Below are positions 10,779 through 19,866 of a stretch of DNA of 25,759 bases, piece after piece. Source of the stretch: Candolleomyces eurysporus (taxonomy: Eukaryota > Basidiomycota > Agaricomycetes > Agaricales > Psathyrellaceae); contig JANBPK010001597.1 in NCBI GenBank assembly GCA_027579435.1, positions 1 through 25,759 on the forward strand, given 5' to 3'. The notes below the pieces were generated by a model that saw only the letters and a program-made list of their open reading frames with translations, had not been told where the DNA came from and did no database searches. Each line of letters begins with the position of its first letter. Within the stretch, counting starts at the first letter, position 1. The translations under genes were made by a program, and so were the position numbers.

Positions 10779-11917
10779 ATGTCAGATTCAGATACAGCAG
10801 AGTCGAATGCGACGGAATGTGACTCCTGGTAAGTGTGGCCACTAGTATGTAGTTGAATCTGGACTGACTGACAGCCGCTCCAGCCCCAAAATAGACGATC
10901 TCATTGGACGCATTGAGCGCCATGAATCGACTGCGGTATTCGTCCCCATGCTCGAAGCATTGCTAGCGCTGCAATATCAACCAGTGGCACTTGAACCGAC
11001 TTCGAACGATGGGTGGCACTGGAAGCACAGCAAAATGCGGCTGACCGTCCGAGACATGAAGGAACCTGAAGATTACTCTCTATTCTCGGTCGGGCTTATT
11101 CGTGAACACCTCGGTCTCAGGAGAGAGGGGGTCTACAATCCCTCTGTTCTGCTTTCAGAACGACTGCTGCTTTTTAAATTGGAAGATGTCTACCCGGACG
11201 AGCTCCCCACAAGGATATGGGAAATCATTCGACGTAAGTCTCGCTTTCATTCTATTAGAACAAGCCTTATATCTAATCATGATCATTCGTCCAGGCCATT
11301 ACCTCCTCTGGCAAATCGGAATTGCGCACGGTGATATCAGTCTCTGGAACCTCATGGTTAGGACCTCATTCGATCGTATCACCCATGCCGCTATCATGGA
11401 GCTCGGTCAAGAATATCCCTCAAGGATTGGCTTTGAGCGGACTGGAACAAAACCTTTCATGGCCATAGACCTATTGGACGGAAATGACGGGACCATGAAG
11501 CCTCTGTATCTTCATGACCTCGAAGCGATGATATGGTGCACGGTCTGGTTTTTGGAACCTCAGCCAGAATGGGTCTACGGCTCCATGCGACAGGTGGCCA
11601 ATAACAAAGCTGGTGCTGCCCTCTGCTGGGACGAAGAAGAATTGCCAGAGTGCGCCCTTGACAAAGAAGCAGAGCATCTGTGGGCTCCGGTCGTTAACAT
11701 CCTCAAGGAGTGGGTCTTCAGTAGACCCCACGCAGTCAAGGTGGGGGTCAAACGGCACTTCACCGATTGCGAAAACCTGCTCTTGTTTCACCAGTATCTG
11801 CCGTATCCAGAGCGACCAGAGAAGAAAGACTGGGACTCGACGTGGATGGGCTGGAAGCTCCCCGCCAGTGACATCGTTCCGAACACAGAGACTGGTAAGA
11901 ACGAATTCAAGAAGTAA
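10779..11917 (+). CDS. FunK1 kinase copy 2: lacks N-lobe and DFD segment, likely pseudokinase
   Basis: Fungal FunK1-like kinase homologue of 340 residues, against 737 for copy 3. Exons: 10779–10828, 10884–11233 and 11295–11917. An alternative 3' site at 10874 would add three residues in frame; the site at 10883 suits the branch-point spacing better. Compared with copy 3, homology stops near residue 50 (VALEPT) and resumes at EDYSLFSVGLIREHLGL, so the whole N-lobe with its ATP-binding Lys is gone. The catalytic loop is intact (HGDISLWN, residues 145–152), but nine residues equivalent to LNDFDLATT are missing between Ile167 and Met168, removing the metal-binding DFD. The C-lobe is complete, with GTKPFMAIDLL and HDLEAMIWCTVWF. 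The frame is open to 11917, so a protein is probably made, but phosphotransfer looks impossible. Confidence 0.8.
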
Positions 11918-12330
11918 GGCCTTAAATGAGCTTCAACTCTTTGGATCATTATTTTTTGGCTCGGACGTACTAGAGTTATTACATTCCTGTAACCTATGCT
12001 TCGAGCTTGTGCTTGTTGCGTATACTCCTTTCTATATGTGAACCTTCACAGTTGCCGACGTTTGCATAACGATTCATCTGGCGAAGGGATGGCAAGAATG
12101 TGCTTAAAATCGTGGCTACTAACCTGTGCATTTCTTGGCGATCTAAAGCATAGCGTGCCGATGTTTCAGTCGCGTTTGACCGACGCAGCAAGGGAAACTT
12201 ACACACACAAAAGCCATTATCATCCCAAGAAGGAAATTTCACGGTCACGTTGACATTTGGGCACGAGTGGGCAACGGACTATTTAAAGCGCAACTGTTCT
12301 TGAACCTAAACCACTACCATCCCGGGCACC
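11918..12330. other. Spacer/promoter of FunK1 copy 3
   Basis: No gene. The stretch from 12225 on is homologous to the region before copy 2. The more distal part shows only patchy resemblance. Confidence 0.6.
12282..12291 (+). promoter_or_regulatory. TTTAAAGCGC core-promoter element, FunK1 copy 3
   Basis: Identical 10-mer to that before copy 2, 49 bases upstream of the ATG, within a duplicated proximal promoter that also has cggtcacgttg (12242–12252). Confidence 0.5.
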
Positions 12331-14752
12331 ATGTTCGATTCAGGTGCAACAGAGTCAAGCGCTCGGACGTCAGAATACAACCTCAAGTAGGTTTGCCTGT
12401 TACTAGCCACATTTAACGACTGACAGTCCTCTCTAGCACTGAAGCAGTCGACCCCTTCGAGAAAACTGGGGATGATCTAGGTAACGCATTGACCGTGGAA
12501 TTCATGTCCATGCTCAAGGCACTACTGGCGGTGCAATTCCAACGAGAAGTAGCACTTGAATCGACTCCTATGGATGAGTTGGAGAAGTACGGAGAATTGG
12601 AGTTTACTGCGCTACTGGCCGATGCTATTGAGTACTGCGACGACCGAGAGCGCTCAGGCAGCTTGAAAGACGGTCTCAGAGCATGGTAGGCGTTTACTGT
12701 TTTATTTGATGTTATTTCTAATGCATTCTACCGCAGGTTATCTACCTCAAACGAGATCCAGGGCTGCAGAAATCTGGCACAGGCACTCAACTCTGTCCTC
12801 CTGGACTTCCATGAAAAGGAAATCGGGGAAGGGCCTGACTTTCTTTACGTCTGCAATGGCAGAGAGGAAATTAACGAACAGAAATCTTGTAGCATCGGGA
12901 AGCCAGGCATCATCGATCTGACTCTGGCACATTTGGACCGACTTCTCCCGGGAAACAAGCATCTGAGCTTCTCTCAACGCGTTGACGCTATAAACGACCG
13001 ACAAAGGAAGCTAGCAAATGTCTGGATGAGCGTTCTTGAAGAAGAGAGGTTCTCCTGGGGCGACATCAGTCATTGCTGGGAGCTGAGGCGCTCCACCGTC
13101 CTTTCGAAAAGGGACCTCCACGAACTTGACCAGAAATACGACTCTATGAACGACACAGCTCTGTGCGGTGAATCCTTCAAGGCCTCTTCAGGACGGGCCG
13201 ATCATCGTTCTCCTCCCTCACGCGCTGAAGTTGACGTTGCGTTAGATATTCCATGGCTTGCCAAACGGTCGAGGGAAGACAACTCTGACGATACCAGGGG
13301 AAACAAGAGACAAAAGGTCGAGCGTAGAGATTTCGAGACATCGGAAGATCAGAAAGAAAACCTTTCCCCTGAAACTCAGTGCGCACTGTATGCAGCTCAA
13401 CTCTTGCGCTCTAAACGGAACTGCACGCATGCCATCGTTGTTCTGCTTACAGGTACGTAGCTTTTCATATCGATGGTCAGAGATGGGAGATTGATTTTCT
13501 CACAGACAACTGGTTGTCTCTCAGATGGTACGACGCACAGGGCACAATTGCGACGTTCCCAATTGATATTGCCGCTCAGCTACCGCTCTTTGTTGTCATG
13601 ATTGTCTTGTTCCAGCGATTCGGGGACCGTATGCGCGGGATTGGCGACTTCAAGTTGGAAGGCGAAGTCGACGGGAGAAATTTCAGATTATCTATCCCTG
13701 ACACCGCTCGCTCGGGATGGAAGCTGATGGGTGCCACAGCTACTCCTAGGGTTGAACGACCTCTTGTCGCTTCTCACTGTGTGCAAAACTCGCATGCTAC
13801 GGTCACCGATGATCCTTTGCTGCCAGACCAAGCGCTCTTCAAATTGTCTTGGAGAGAAGAAGTTTGCGATTGTGAGGGTGCCATTATTCAAACTGCAAGA
13901 GAACGAATGGTTAAATGTCTTGGCAATAATGCTGGAGATGTACTCAACCATCTCCCAGACATCAAGCATTTTGAAGATTACTCTCTATATTCGACTAGGC
14001 ATATTCGTGAACTTCTCCGTCTCGGGACAGAGGGAGCACGCGTACCCTCCGCTCTGTTTTCAGAGCAACTCGTGCCCTTGAAAGATGTTCACCTGGACGA
14101 GTCTCCCGCGAGAATGTGGGAAATCATTCGGTGTAAGTCTCGCTTTACAGTCCATCTATACCGCTATATTAACCGTCCATCTTCAGGTCATTACCTCCTC
14201 TGGCAGATCGGGATCGCGGATGCCAATATTAACCTCTCAAACCTCATGGTTAGGACCTCATACGATTTTGTCACCCATTTTGCTGTTTTGAATGATTTTG
14301 ACCTTGCAACTACCATGGAGCTCGGGCAGATATCTCCTTCAACGAATAGCTTACAGCGAGTTGGAACAAGACCCTTCATGGCCATAGACTTTCTGATAGG
14401 GTGGAAAAACTCTGTACTGCGTCAGTGCTACCATGATCTGGAATCGCTCGTCTGGTGTCTCGTCTGGTATTGCAGAGAAGAAGAGGAATGGACATACAGC
14501 ACTTGTGATAGAGTGGCTACATTAAAGGGTTCTTGGGCGCACGCTAATCGGCCAACCGCTCCCCAAGACGTCAGAGAGGGGGCTCATTTTCTATGGGGCC
14601 CAACTTGGCATATTGTGCGGAGGTGGGTTTATATGCTTACAGACCCAGATTCCCCGCCCACCCATCGTGCCCTGCTGGATCTCATTAACACCAACATTCC
14701 TTATTCTCTGCGTACCGACAAGAGAGAATGGGAATCAAAGTGGAAGGCCTGA
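12331..14752 (+). CDS. FunK1 kinase copy 3: full length, catalytic HGD replaced by DAN
   Basis: Full-length FunK1-type protein of 737 residues. Exons: 12331–12386, 12437–12685, 12737–13452, 13506–14132 and 14187–14752; introns are 50–54 bases and all junctions are in frame. The N-terminal half is the usual helical FunK1 region with a charged, low-complexity stretch near residues 265–310 (KRSREDNSDDTRGNKRQK, a plausible nuclear localisation signal). The N-lobe retains a Lys candidate (K453 in LFKLSWREE) and a downstream Glu. EDYSLYSTRHIRELL precedes the catalytic loop, which reads GIADANINLSNLMV: the HGD triad of copy 2 is Asp561-Ala562-Asn563, so the catalytic Asp is lost. DFD (586–588), GTRPFMAIDFL and HDLESLVWCLVWYC are present. 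Intron 4 (54 bases) has no in-frame stop, so its retention would insert 18 residues just before the loop. The gene is intact but the product is probably a pseudokinase. Confidence 0.85.
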
Positions 14753-15252
14753 AAAGCTCCTGCATCGGACTAATTCAGAGAGTGATAAAAAGGACGATAG
14801 AGGTAAAGGAATGCCGGCGAACGCTTCTGCTGAACTACGCCTTTTGGCATTTTACCATAACTACGTCTGTATGAACTTGTTTCTTGATTCTTGTGGATAG
14901 TGCGTGTAGATACTCTAATTGAGTGCGAGTCAGCTCTTGGTCATTTATTTATGCTCTTCAAAGTTAATTTAATGGCAGTCTTGACGGTCACAAAGCAATG
15001 GCAGATGGCCATGGTCGTTGGATAGGGGCAGCATTACCTGTTGGAGATGAGCATATCCCACGGCGCGTCCATTTCGAGCGTTTCCTTTTACCACCATGAC
15101 AAACCTCTCTGACCTCGCTTCGTCTGGCAGAACGCTTCTTTGAATACCTGGATATCATTTGCACCGAATAGCTCATCCAATATCCCGAAATTCAATCGAC
15201 GCTGGAATCGACTTCCCCAGAAGAACGAGCTGGTTAAGATTGGGTGAACATC
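14753..15252. other. Intergenic between FunK1 copy 3 and SDR
   Basis: Holds the FunK1 3' flank and the SDR promoter. No coding signature, repeat or clear TATA element was recognised. Confidence 0.5.
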
Positions 15253-16672
15253 ATGGGGACATATTTATCCGTGTTGTCCGAATCCTATCCTCCAAAGCCA
15301 CAATTTCGTAGTCAAGATATACCTGATCTTAGCGGGAAGGTTGCAATTGTTACTGGAGCTACGGCTGGTGAGATTTTATCTTGTAACGCGATGCTTACAA
15401 GTACTCACAGGGCTACAGGTATCGGAAAGGAAACAGCCAAGGTCTGTCGGATCCGTTACCACGCAAGTCTTCGATTCGAGCCAACCTCCTCTATTCTTTT
15501 GGACTCGGTGCTCCTCAGGAACTGCTAGCCCACAATGCGAAGGTGTACCTTGGGGCGCGGAATAGGGAGAAAGGGGAGAAGGCGATCCATGAGCTCAAGC
15601 TGGAGACGGGGAAGGAGGGTATTCTCCTCGAGCTCGATTTGTCGGATTTGAAATCCGTCAAAGACGCTGCAGAAGTGTTCCAAAGGTACGTTGTGACAGC
15701 TCTTCAATCGTCTTCCTGACCCCCTGACCGATGGTCTCTAACCGCAGTAAAGAAACAAGTCTTCATTTGCTTTTCAACAATGCGTGTGTCGTTTTACGGT
15801 TGCAACCAGAGCTGAACGCGAGCCCTTTTTAGTGGAGTTATGGCGCCTCCCACGGAACAAGTCACTGCGCAAGGTTACGATATGCAGTTTGGAACGAATG
15901 TCCTCGGTCAGTCAGCCGGTCGACGGGTATGGTCATTAAACTGAAAACGGTCTCTCAATGTAGGACACTTCTACTTCACCAAACTACTTATTCCGACACT
16001 CCTCGACACGGCCAAATCTACGCCAGACTGGAAACCACGGATCATTCATACGTCCTCCGTGGTATCGAGTTTAGCAAGTCCGCTAGACTTCAACACTCTC
16101 AAGGACGGTCCCACTAGGAGGAGTAAAGGTCCCAGGTGGTTGTACAAGCAAAGTAAACTCGTAGGTACCGGCGAGTCTAAGAACATTCGAGCCCGCTGAA
16201 TGACAAGTCGACAGGCAAACATCATGGTCTCGAACGAGCTTGCTCGTAGATTCGGCGAGGAAGGCATTATCTCGGCGTCCGTCAATCCTGGCAACATAAG
16301 AACGGAGTTGCGTCGACATATGAGCCCAACTGCTGAAAACATTCTAGGAGTGCGTACCATCGAGTTCCTTTTGGTATCTCATTGTTGACCGCGTCCTCCG
16401 TTCCAGCATCTTACGCTTTACCCCGTCCAGCTAGGCGCCCTGACTCAACTTTGGGCCGGGACTTCGGACGAAGGAAGGTCCATGAACGGAAAGGTACGTT
16501 CTCCCTGATTCCGCTCGAGGTTATCTAGCTTATTAGCTGGTCTATGTCTTAGTATCTTGTTCCATGGGCCCGATACGGGCGACCAAACCCGGCTGCTTTA
16601 GATGAGATGGCTAACAACGAGCTGTGGAAGTGGTTAGAAGAGCAAGTAGACAAACATTCCGGGTCCGAATGA
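15253..16672 (+). CDS. Short-chain dehydrogenase/reductase (SDR), NAD(P)-dependent
   Basis: NAD(P)-dependent oxidoreductase of the retinol-dehydrogenase-like fungal SDRs. Nine exons: 15253–15367, 15419–15441, 15519–15685, 15748–15783, 15833–15906, 15964–16160, 16215–16349, 16407–16493 and 16553–16672; every junction is in frame, giving 317 residues. The cofactor motif TGATAGIG spans residues 34–41 across the first junction. NNAG is at 112–115, the active-site serine lies in IHTSSVVS (about 169–170), and the catalytic YKQSK has Tyr199 and Lys203. SVNPGNIRTEL is the usual post-catalytic PG motif. Exons 2 (23 bases) and 4 (36 bases) are very small. A GTG nine bases upstream extends the frame, but the ATG at 15253 is the eukaryotic start. 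Downstream lie two co-oriented P450 genes, and a copy of this last exon lies between them, so SDR and P450 were neighbours before that duplication. Confidence 0.92.
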
Positions 16673-16985
16673 ACCCCGCTTTTGTTGGCCAGAACGACAA
16701 TGTGCTTGATGTGATACGAACTCCCTTCTCGAGGATTTATGACATTCACATTATAGGGGCATCGAAGTTCCAAGGTACGTAACTCTTACCGAATATTCGG
16801 TCATCTGGTGCATCCTCTACAGGTATTGTGGATTACGCCTGTGAACTGAATTCTCTGAAAGGAAGAGAAGACCTGTCAATCTCCGTTTTATCATTCGTGG
16901 ATTCTGGGATAGGGCACCAGCGATATAATGTCCATGCGGCAAACCCCTTAGATTCACTGCGCTTTCCTCGTTACCTGAGCAGCCT
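16673..16985 (+). promoter_or_regulatory. P450-1 5' region with a likely 5' UTR intron
   Basis: This stretch holds the SDR 3' end and the P450-1 promoter. A good intron signature spans 16775–16822 (GTACGT…CTACAG). The same donor context is conserved in unit 2 (19641–19692, GTACGT…ATACAG). No conserved upstream ATG accompanies it, so the intron is placed in the 5' UTR. A TTATAG string near 16751 is a weak TATA candidate. Confidence 0.45.
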
Positions 16986-19193
16986 ATGATCGACCTCCTG
17001 CAGTATCCGAAGACTGTGTCAATAATCCTCCTTTTTCTGACCCTTATTCTGAAGCGGGCTACTTCGCGAAGCCGTGTCTCCTTACCTCCAGGTCCCAAAG
17101 GATACCCAATTATTGGCAATGTCTTTGACATCAGCGATGAGCGCCCGTGGATAAGCTATTCGGCGTTGGCGAAGAAGTATGGTATGTCCTTTCGAGCTGC
17201 TTACTGTTCACGTCCACCACCGTTCCCCGGAGATCTCACGAATGTGACTTCAACGACATTTTCAGGCGATATTGTTATGGTAGAAGTCTTTGGGACGAAA
17301 ATTCTTATCTTGTCGTCGTATAAGCGCGCGATGGATCTCATGGAAGGCCGATCTTCAATATACTCAGACCGGCCGAGAAATACGATGCTGCTCGAACAGT
17401 GAGTCGTATTCGCTCTTTCCTTCAGAATCTCATGCGGCATGTGCAATAACGATTTACATTGTTACAGTATGGGCTTCGACGCGATCTTTGGACTCCTACC
17501 GTACGGGCCCAAGTGGCGACGCCAGCGACGCGTATTCCACAAACACTTTGACTCAAAAGTCATCTCTCAATATCATCCTGCAATATCTTGTGCGGCTGCG
17601 GAACTCGCGAAAGATATGCTGTCCAGCCCAGAACGGTTCGCTAACCACACACGAAAGTAAGCTAGTGACACCGAGTTGTGCTCGTCACTATCCGGCCTGA
17701 CGTTTAACTTGCACCAGCTTCTTCACGAGAATCATTATGAGAGCCACCTATGGACTCAATGTCTCGGCCGACTCCGACGATGCCTACATAGTAGGAATCA
17801 AAGATGTAGCTGAAGGCTTTGTCGAGGCTACTGTCCCTGGACGGTTCTTGGTTGATATGATTCCTGCTTTGAAATATGTGCCGAGATGGATGCCAGGGGC
17901 AGGCTGGCGACGATATGCCGACTATCACAAGAAGAGGATCAAGGAAGTCAAAACTGAGCCTTTCCAGCGCGTCCTTATGGCTACGGTCAGTGTGATTGCG
18001 TCTCAACGACTTGTATGCTGACATTGCAACTTTCCGCAAAGAGAGAGGGGCGCGGTGAAACATGCATCATGTCCAGGATTATTGACACTTTGCCACCACC
18101 GGAAGATCCAAGCAGGAAGGAACAGGAGGAACTTGCATGCGACCTTGGAGTTACCATCTACCTTGGTAGGTCTAGGCTGCGTTCACGGGTCAGTATTCCT
18201 TGCTGACTTGGCGTCTCGTTCTCTGTAGGAGGCTCCGATACGGTACGTCGGAGGGTCAGGAGCCGCGAATTCCGAAATGATAACTGACTTTTCCCGGATG
18301 TTAACAGAGCATTGGAATAGCAATGACCTTCCTTTTGCTTATGGCCATGCACCCAGACGTCCAAAAACGAGCACAAGCTGAACTTGACCGCGTTGTAGGG
18401 ACAGGGCGACTCCCGACCTTCGAAGATCGGACCAATCTCCACTACGTGAATGCCTTGCTCCGGGAATTATTTCGATGGCACCAACTGGCTCCATTAGGTG
18501 CGTCCTCGTCCTTTCAATTCCTTCCTTTCTCTGCTCTAGCTCAATATTCGATGATCACCATTCGGGCTCAGGTGTCCCTCATGCCACGTCGGAAGATGAT
18601 GTTTATGACGGCTATGTTATCCCCAAGGGCACGCTTGTCGTTGGCAACCTTTGGTGAGCCCGGAGTCCATTGTAAAGGGTTATCGAGAAGCTGAGGGCCG
18701 ACCAGGGATATGATGCAAAACGAAGATATGTTCCCAGATCCACATGCGTTCAATCCTGAGCGACACATTAAGGATGGCCGGATTAACCAGGATCTTCTGG
18801 ATCCTATCTCACCAAACTTTGGATTTGGCCGTCGGTAAGTATTCATCGAGATCGCCCTCAGCTGTATCTATACAAAGCTGAACGACCGTTTCGTTTTTAG
18901 GATTTGTCCCGGACGTCATCTGGCTTTGGACTCGATCTATCTGATGGCCACGACGATGCTCGCAGTATTTGATATTGCGCCGGTTAAAGATGAGGCAGGG
19001 AACTCGACTCTCAAGTGTTCTTTCGGTGGAAGACTAATGATGTGAGTATCTTTACCGCCGCTTCTTGATCTTCACCAGATGCCACACTAATTTGTTGGAT
19101 CTCTACCCTAGGATTCCGGAGCCCTTTGAATGCATCATCACTCCCCGTTCCGATCGCCATGCGAAGTTGATTCGAAACCTCGAAATTCAGTAA
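16986..19193 (+). CDS. Microsomal cytochrome P450, copy 1
   Basis: Heme-thiolate monooxygenase anchored in the ER. Eleven exons: 16986–17181, 17266–17398, 17468–17656, 17718–17985, 18042–18165, 18229–18242, 18308–18497, 18572–18653, 18706–18834, 18901–19041 and 19112–19193; the product is 515 residues. An N-terminal membrane helix (about 10–22) leads to the hinge PPGP at 34–37. The I-helix motif GGSDT is at 304–308, ExxR is ELFR at 361–364, FNPERH is the PERF region, and the heme loop [14 protein letters not shown] has Cys444 as iron ligand. A 14-base exon 6 encodes most of GGSDT. Copy 2 has an in-frame ATG 99 bases further upstream, but that position is GTG here, so MIDLLQYP is the shared start. 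It resembles basidiomycete P450s usually labelled O-methylsterigmatocystin-oxidoreductase-like; the CYP family and substrate are not determined. Confidence 0.93.
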
Positions 19194-19302
19194 TCACATT
19201 CCTCGAGTAAACAAGTTGTATAGTACAAGAAAATCCGGGCCGCTATGAAAATTCAAACTTGTCCGTACTGCCCGTAGAAAGTTCAGTCATCAAAGCCCTG
19301 CT

Positions 19303-19448
19303 GCCGCTTTTCGACACCAACATCACGCGAAATTGCACAACAGGCTCAAGGAATCAGAGCTTGGAATGGTCAATGAGTATTTCGAAGGAAATCATCAGAA
19401 ACAAATGCTCACTTGATTCGGATTCTGATAATTACGGGTCCACAGTTG
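19303..19448 (-). pseudogene. Lectin 3'-end remnant between the P450 genes
   Basis: Minus-strand relic of the last two exons of the ricin-B lectin gene at 22246–23201. Exon-4 homology (19448–19413) reads QLWTRNYQNPNQ against QMWPCNYQNPNQ in the intact gene and is followed by the same GTGAG donor. The final exon, after …CCAAG, starts CTC TGA, so the Trp of the intact copy is a stop here (19354–19356). Everything upstream of exon 4 is missing, because the duplication breakpoint at about 19449 cuts the gene. Confidence 0.8.
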
Positions 19449-19449
19449 C

Positions 19450-19554
19450 TACGGACGACCAAACCCTGTTGCTTTAGATGAGATGGCTGACCAGGAACCT
19501 CGCATTTGGCTAGAAGACCGGGTAGATAAGTGGATATCGCGCGATCCTGGATGA
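19450..19554 (+). pseudogene. SDR last-exon remnant between the P450 genes
   Basis: Homologous to SDR positions 16574–16672. It reads YGRPNPVALDEMADQE and ends in a stop at 19552–19554; the SDR equivalent is YGRPNPAALDEMANNE. No other SDR exon accompanies it, so this is a duplication scar. The frame is still open, but there is no start or acceptor. Confidence 0.85.
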
Positions 19555-19640
19555 AGTTTGTTTCTTGTTGGGGAACGAGTGATGTTATTCCTTCCCCGAA
19601 GACACCCTAATATGCCCTACGGAGGCGCCAAATTTCCAAG

Positions 19641-19692
19641 GTACGTAACCCTCCTCCTTGAAACAATCAATCATCCGGTCCACCCGATACAG
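19641..19692 (+). other. Likely 5' UTR intron of P450-2
   Basis: GTACGT…ATACAG, in the same position relative to the gene as 16775–16822 in unit 1, with conserved donor context ccaag|gtacgtaac. Confidence 0.4.
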
Positions 19693-19866
19693 GCAGCGCA
19701 GACAGTACCTAAAAACGCAATCGTCTGAAAGGGAGAGAAGACCTGCTAAACTCCGTTCATATCATTCATGGAGCCTGGGATGTGTCGCCAGCAATATAAG
19801 CTCCATATGAGACCTGAACTTCTGGATTCTCGAATCACTGCTCTTTCCTCTCCACTCAAGCACCCC

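Noticed and set aside
19768..19866. N-terminal extension of P450-2 from an upstream in-frame ATG
   Set aside because: Copy 1 has GTG at this position and lacks a comparable extension; the membrane anchor begins at the shared MIDLLQ start.
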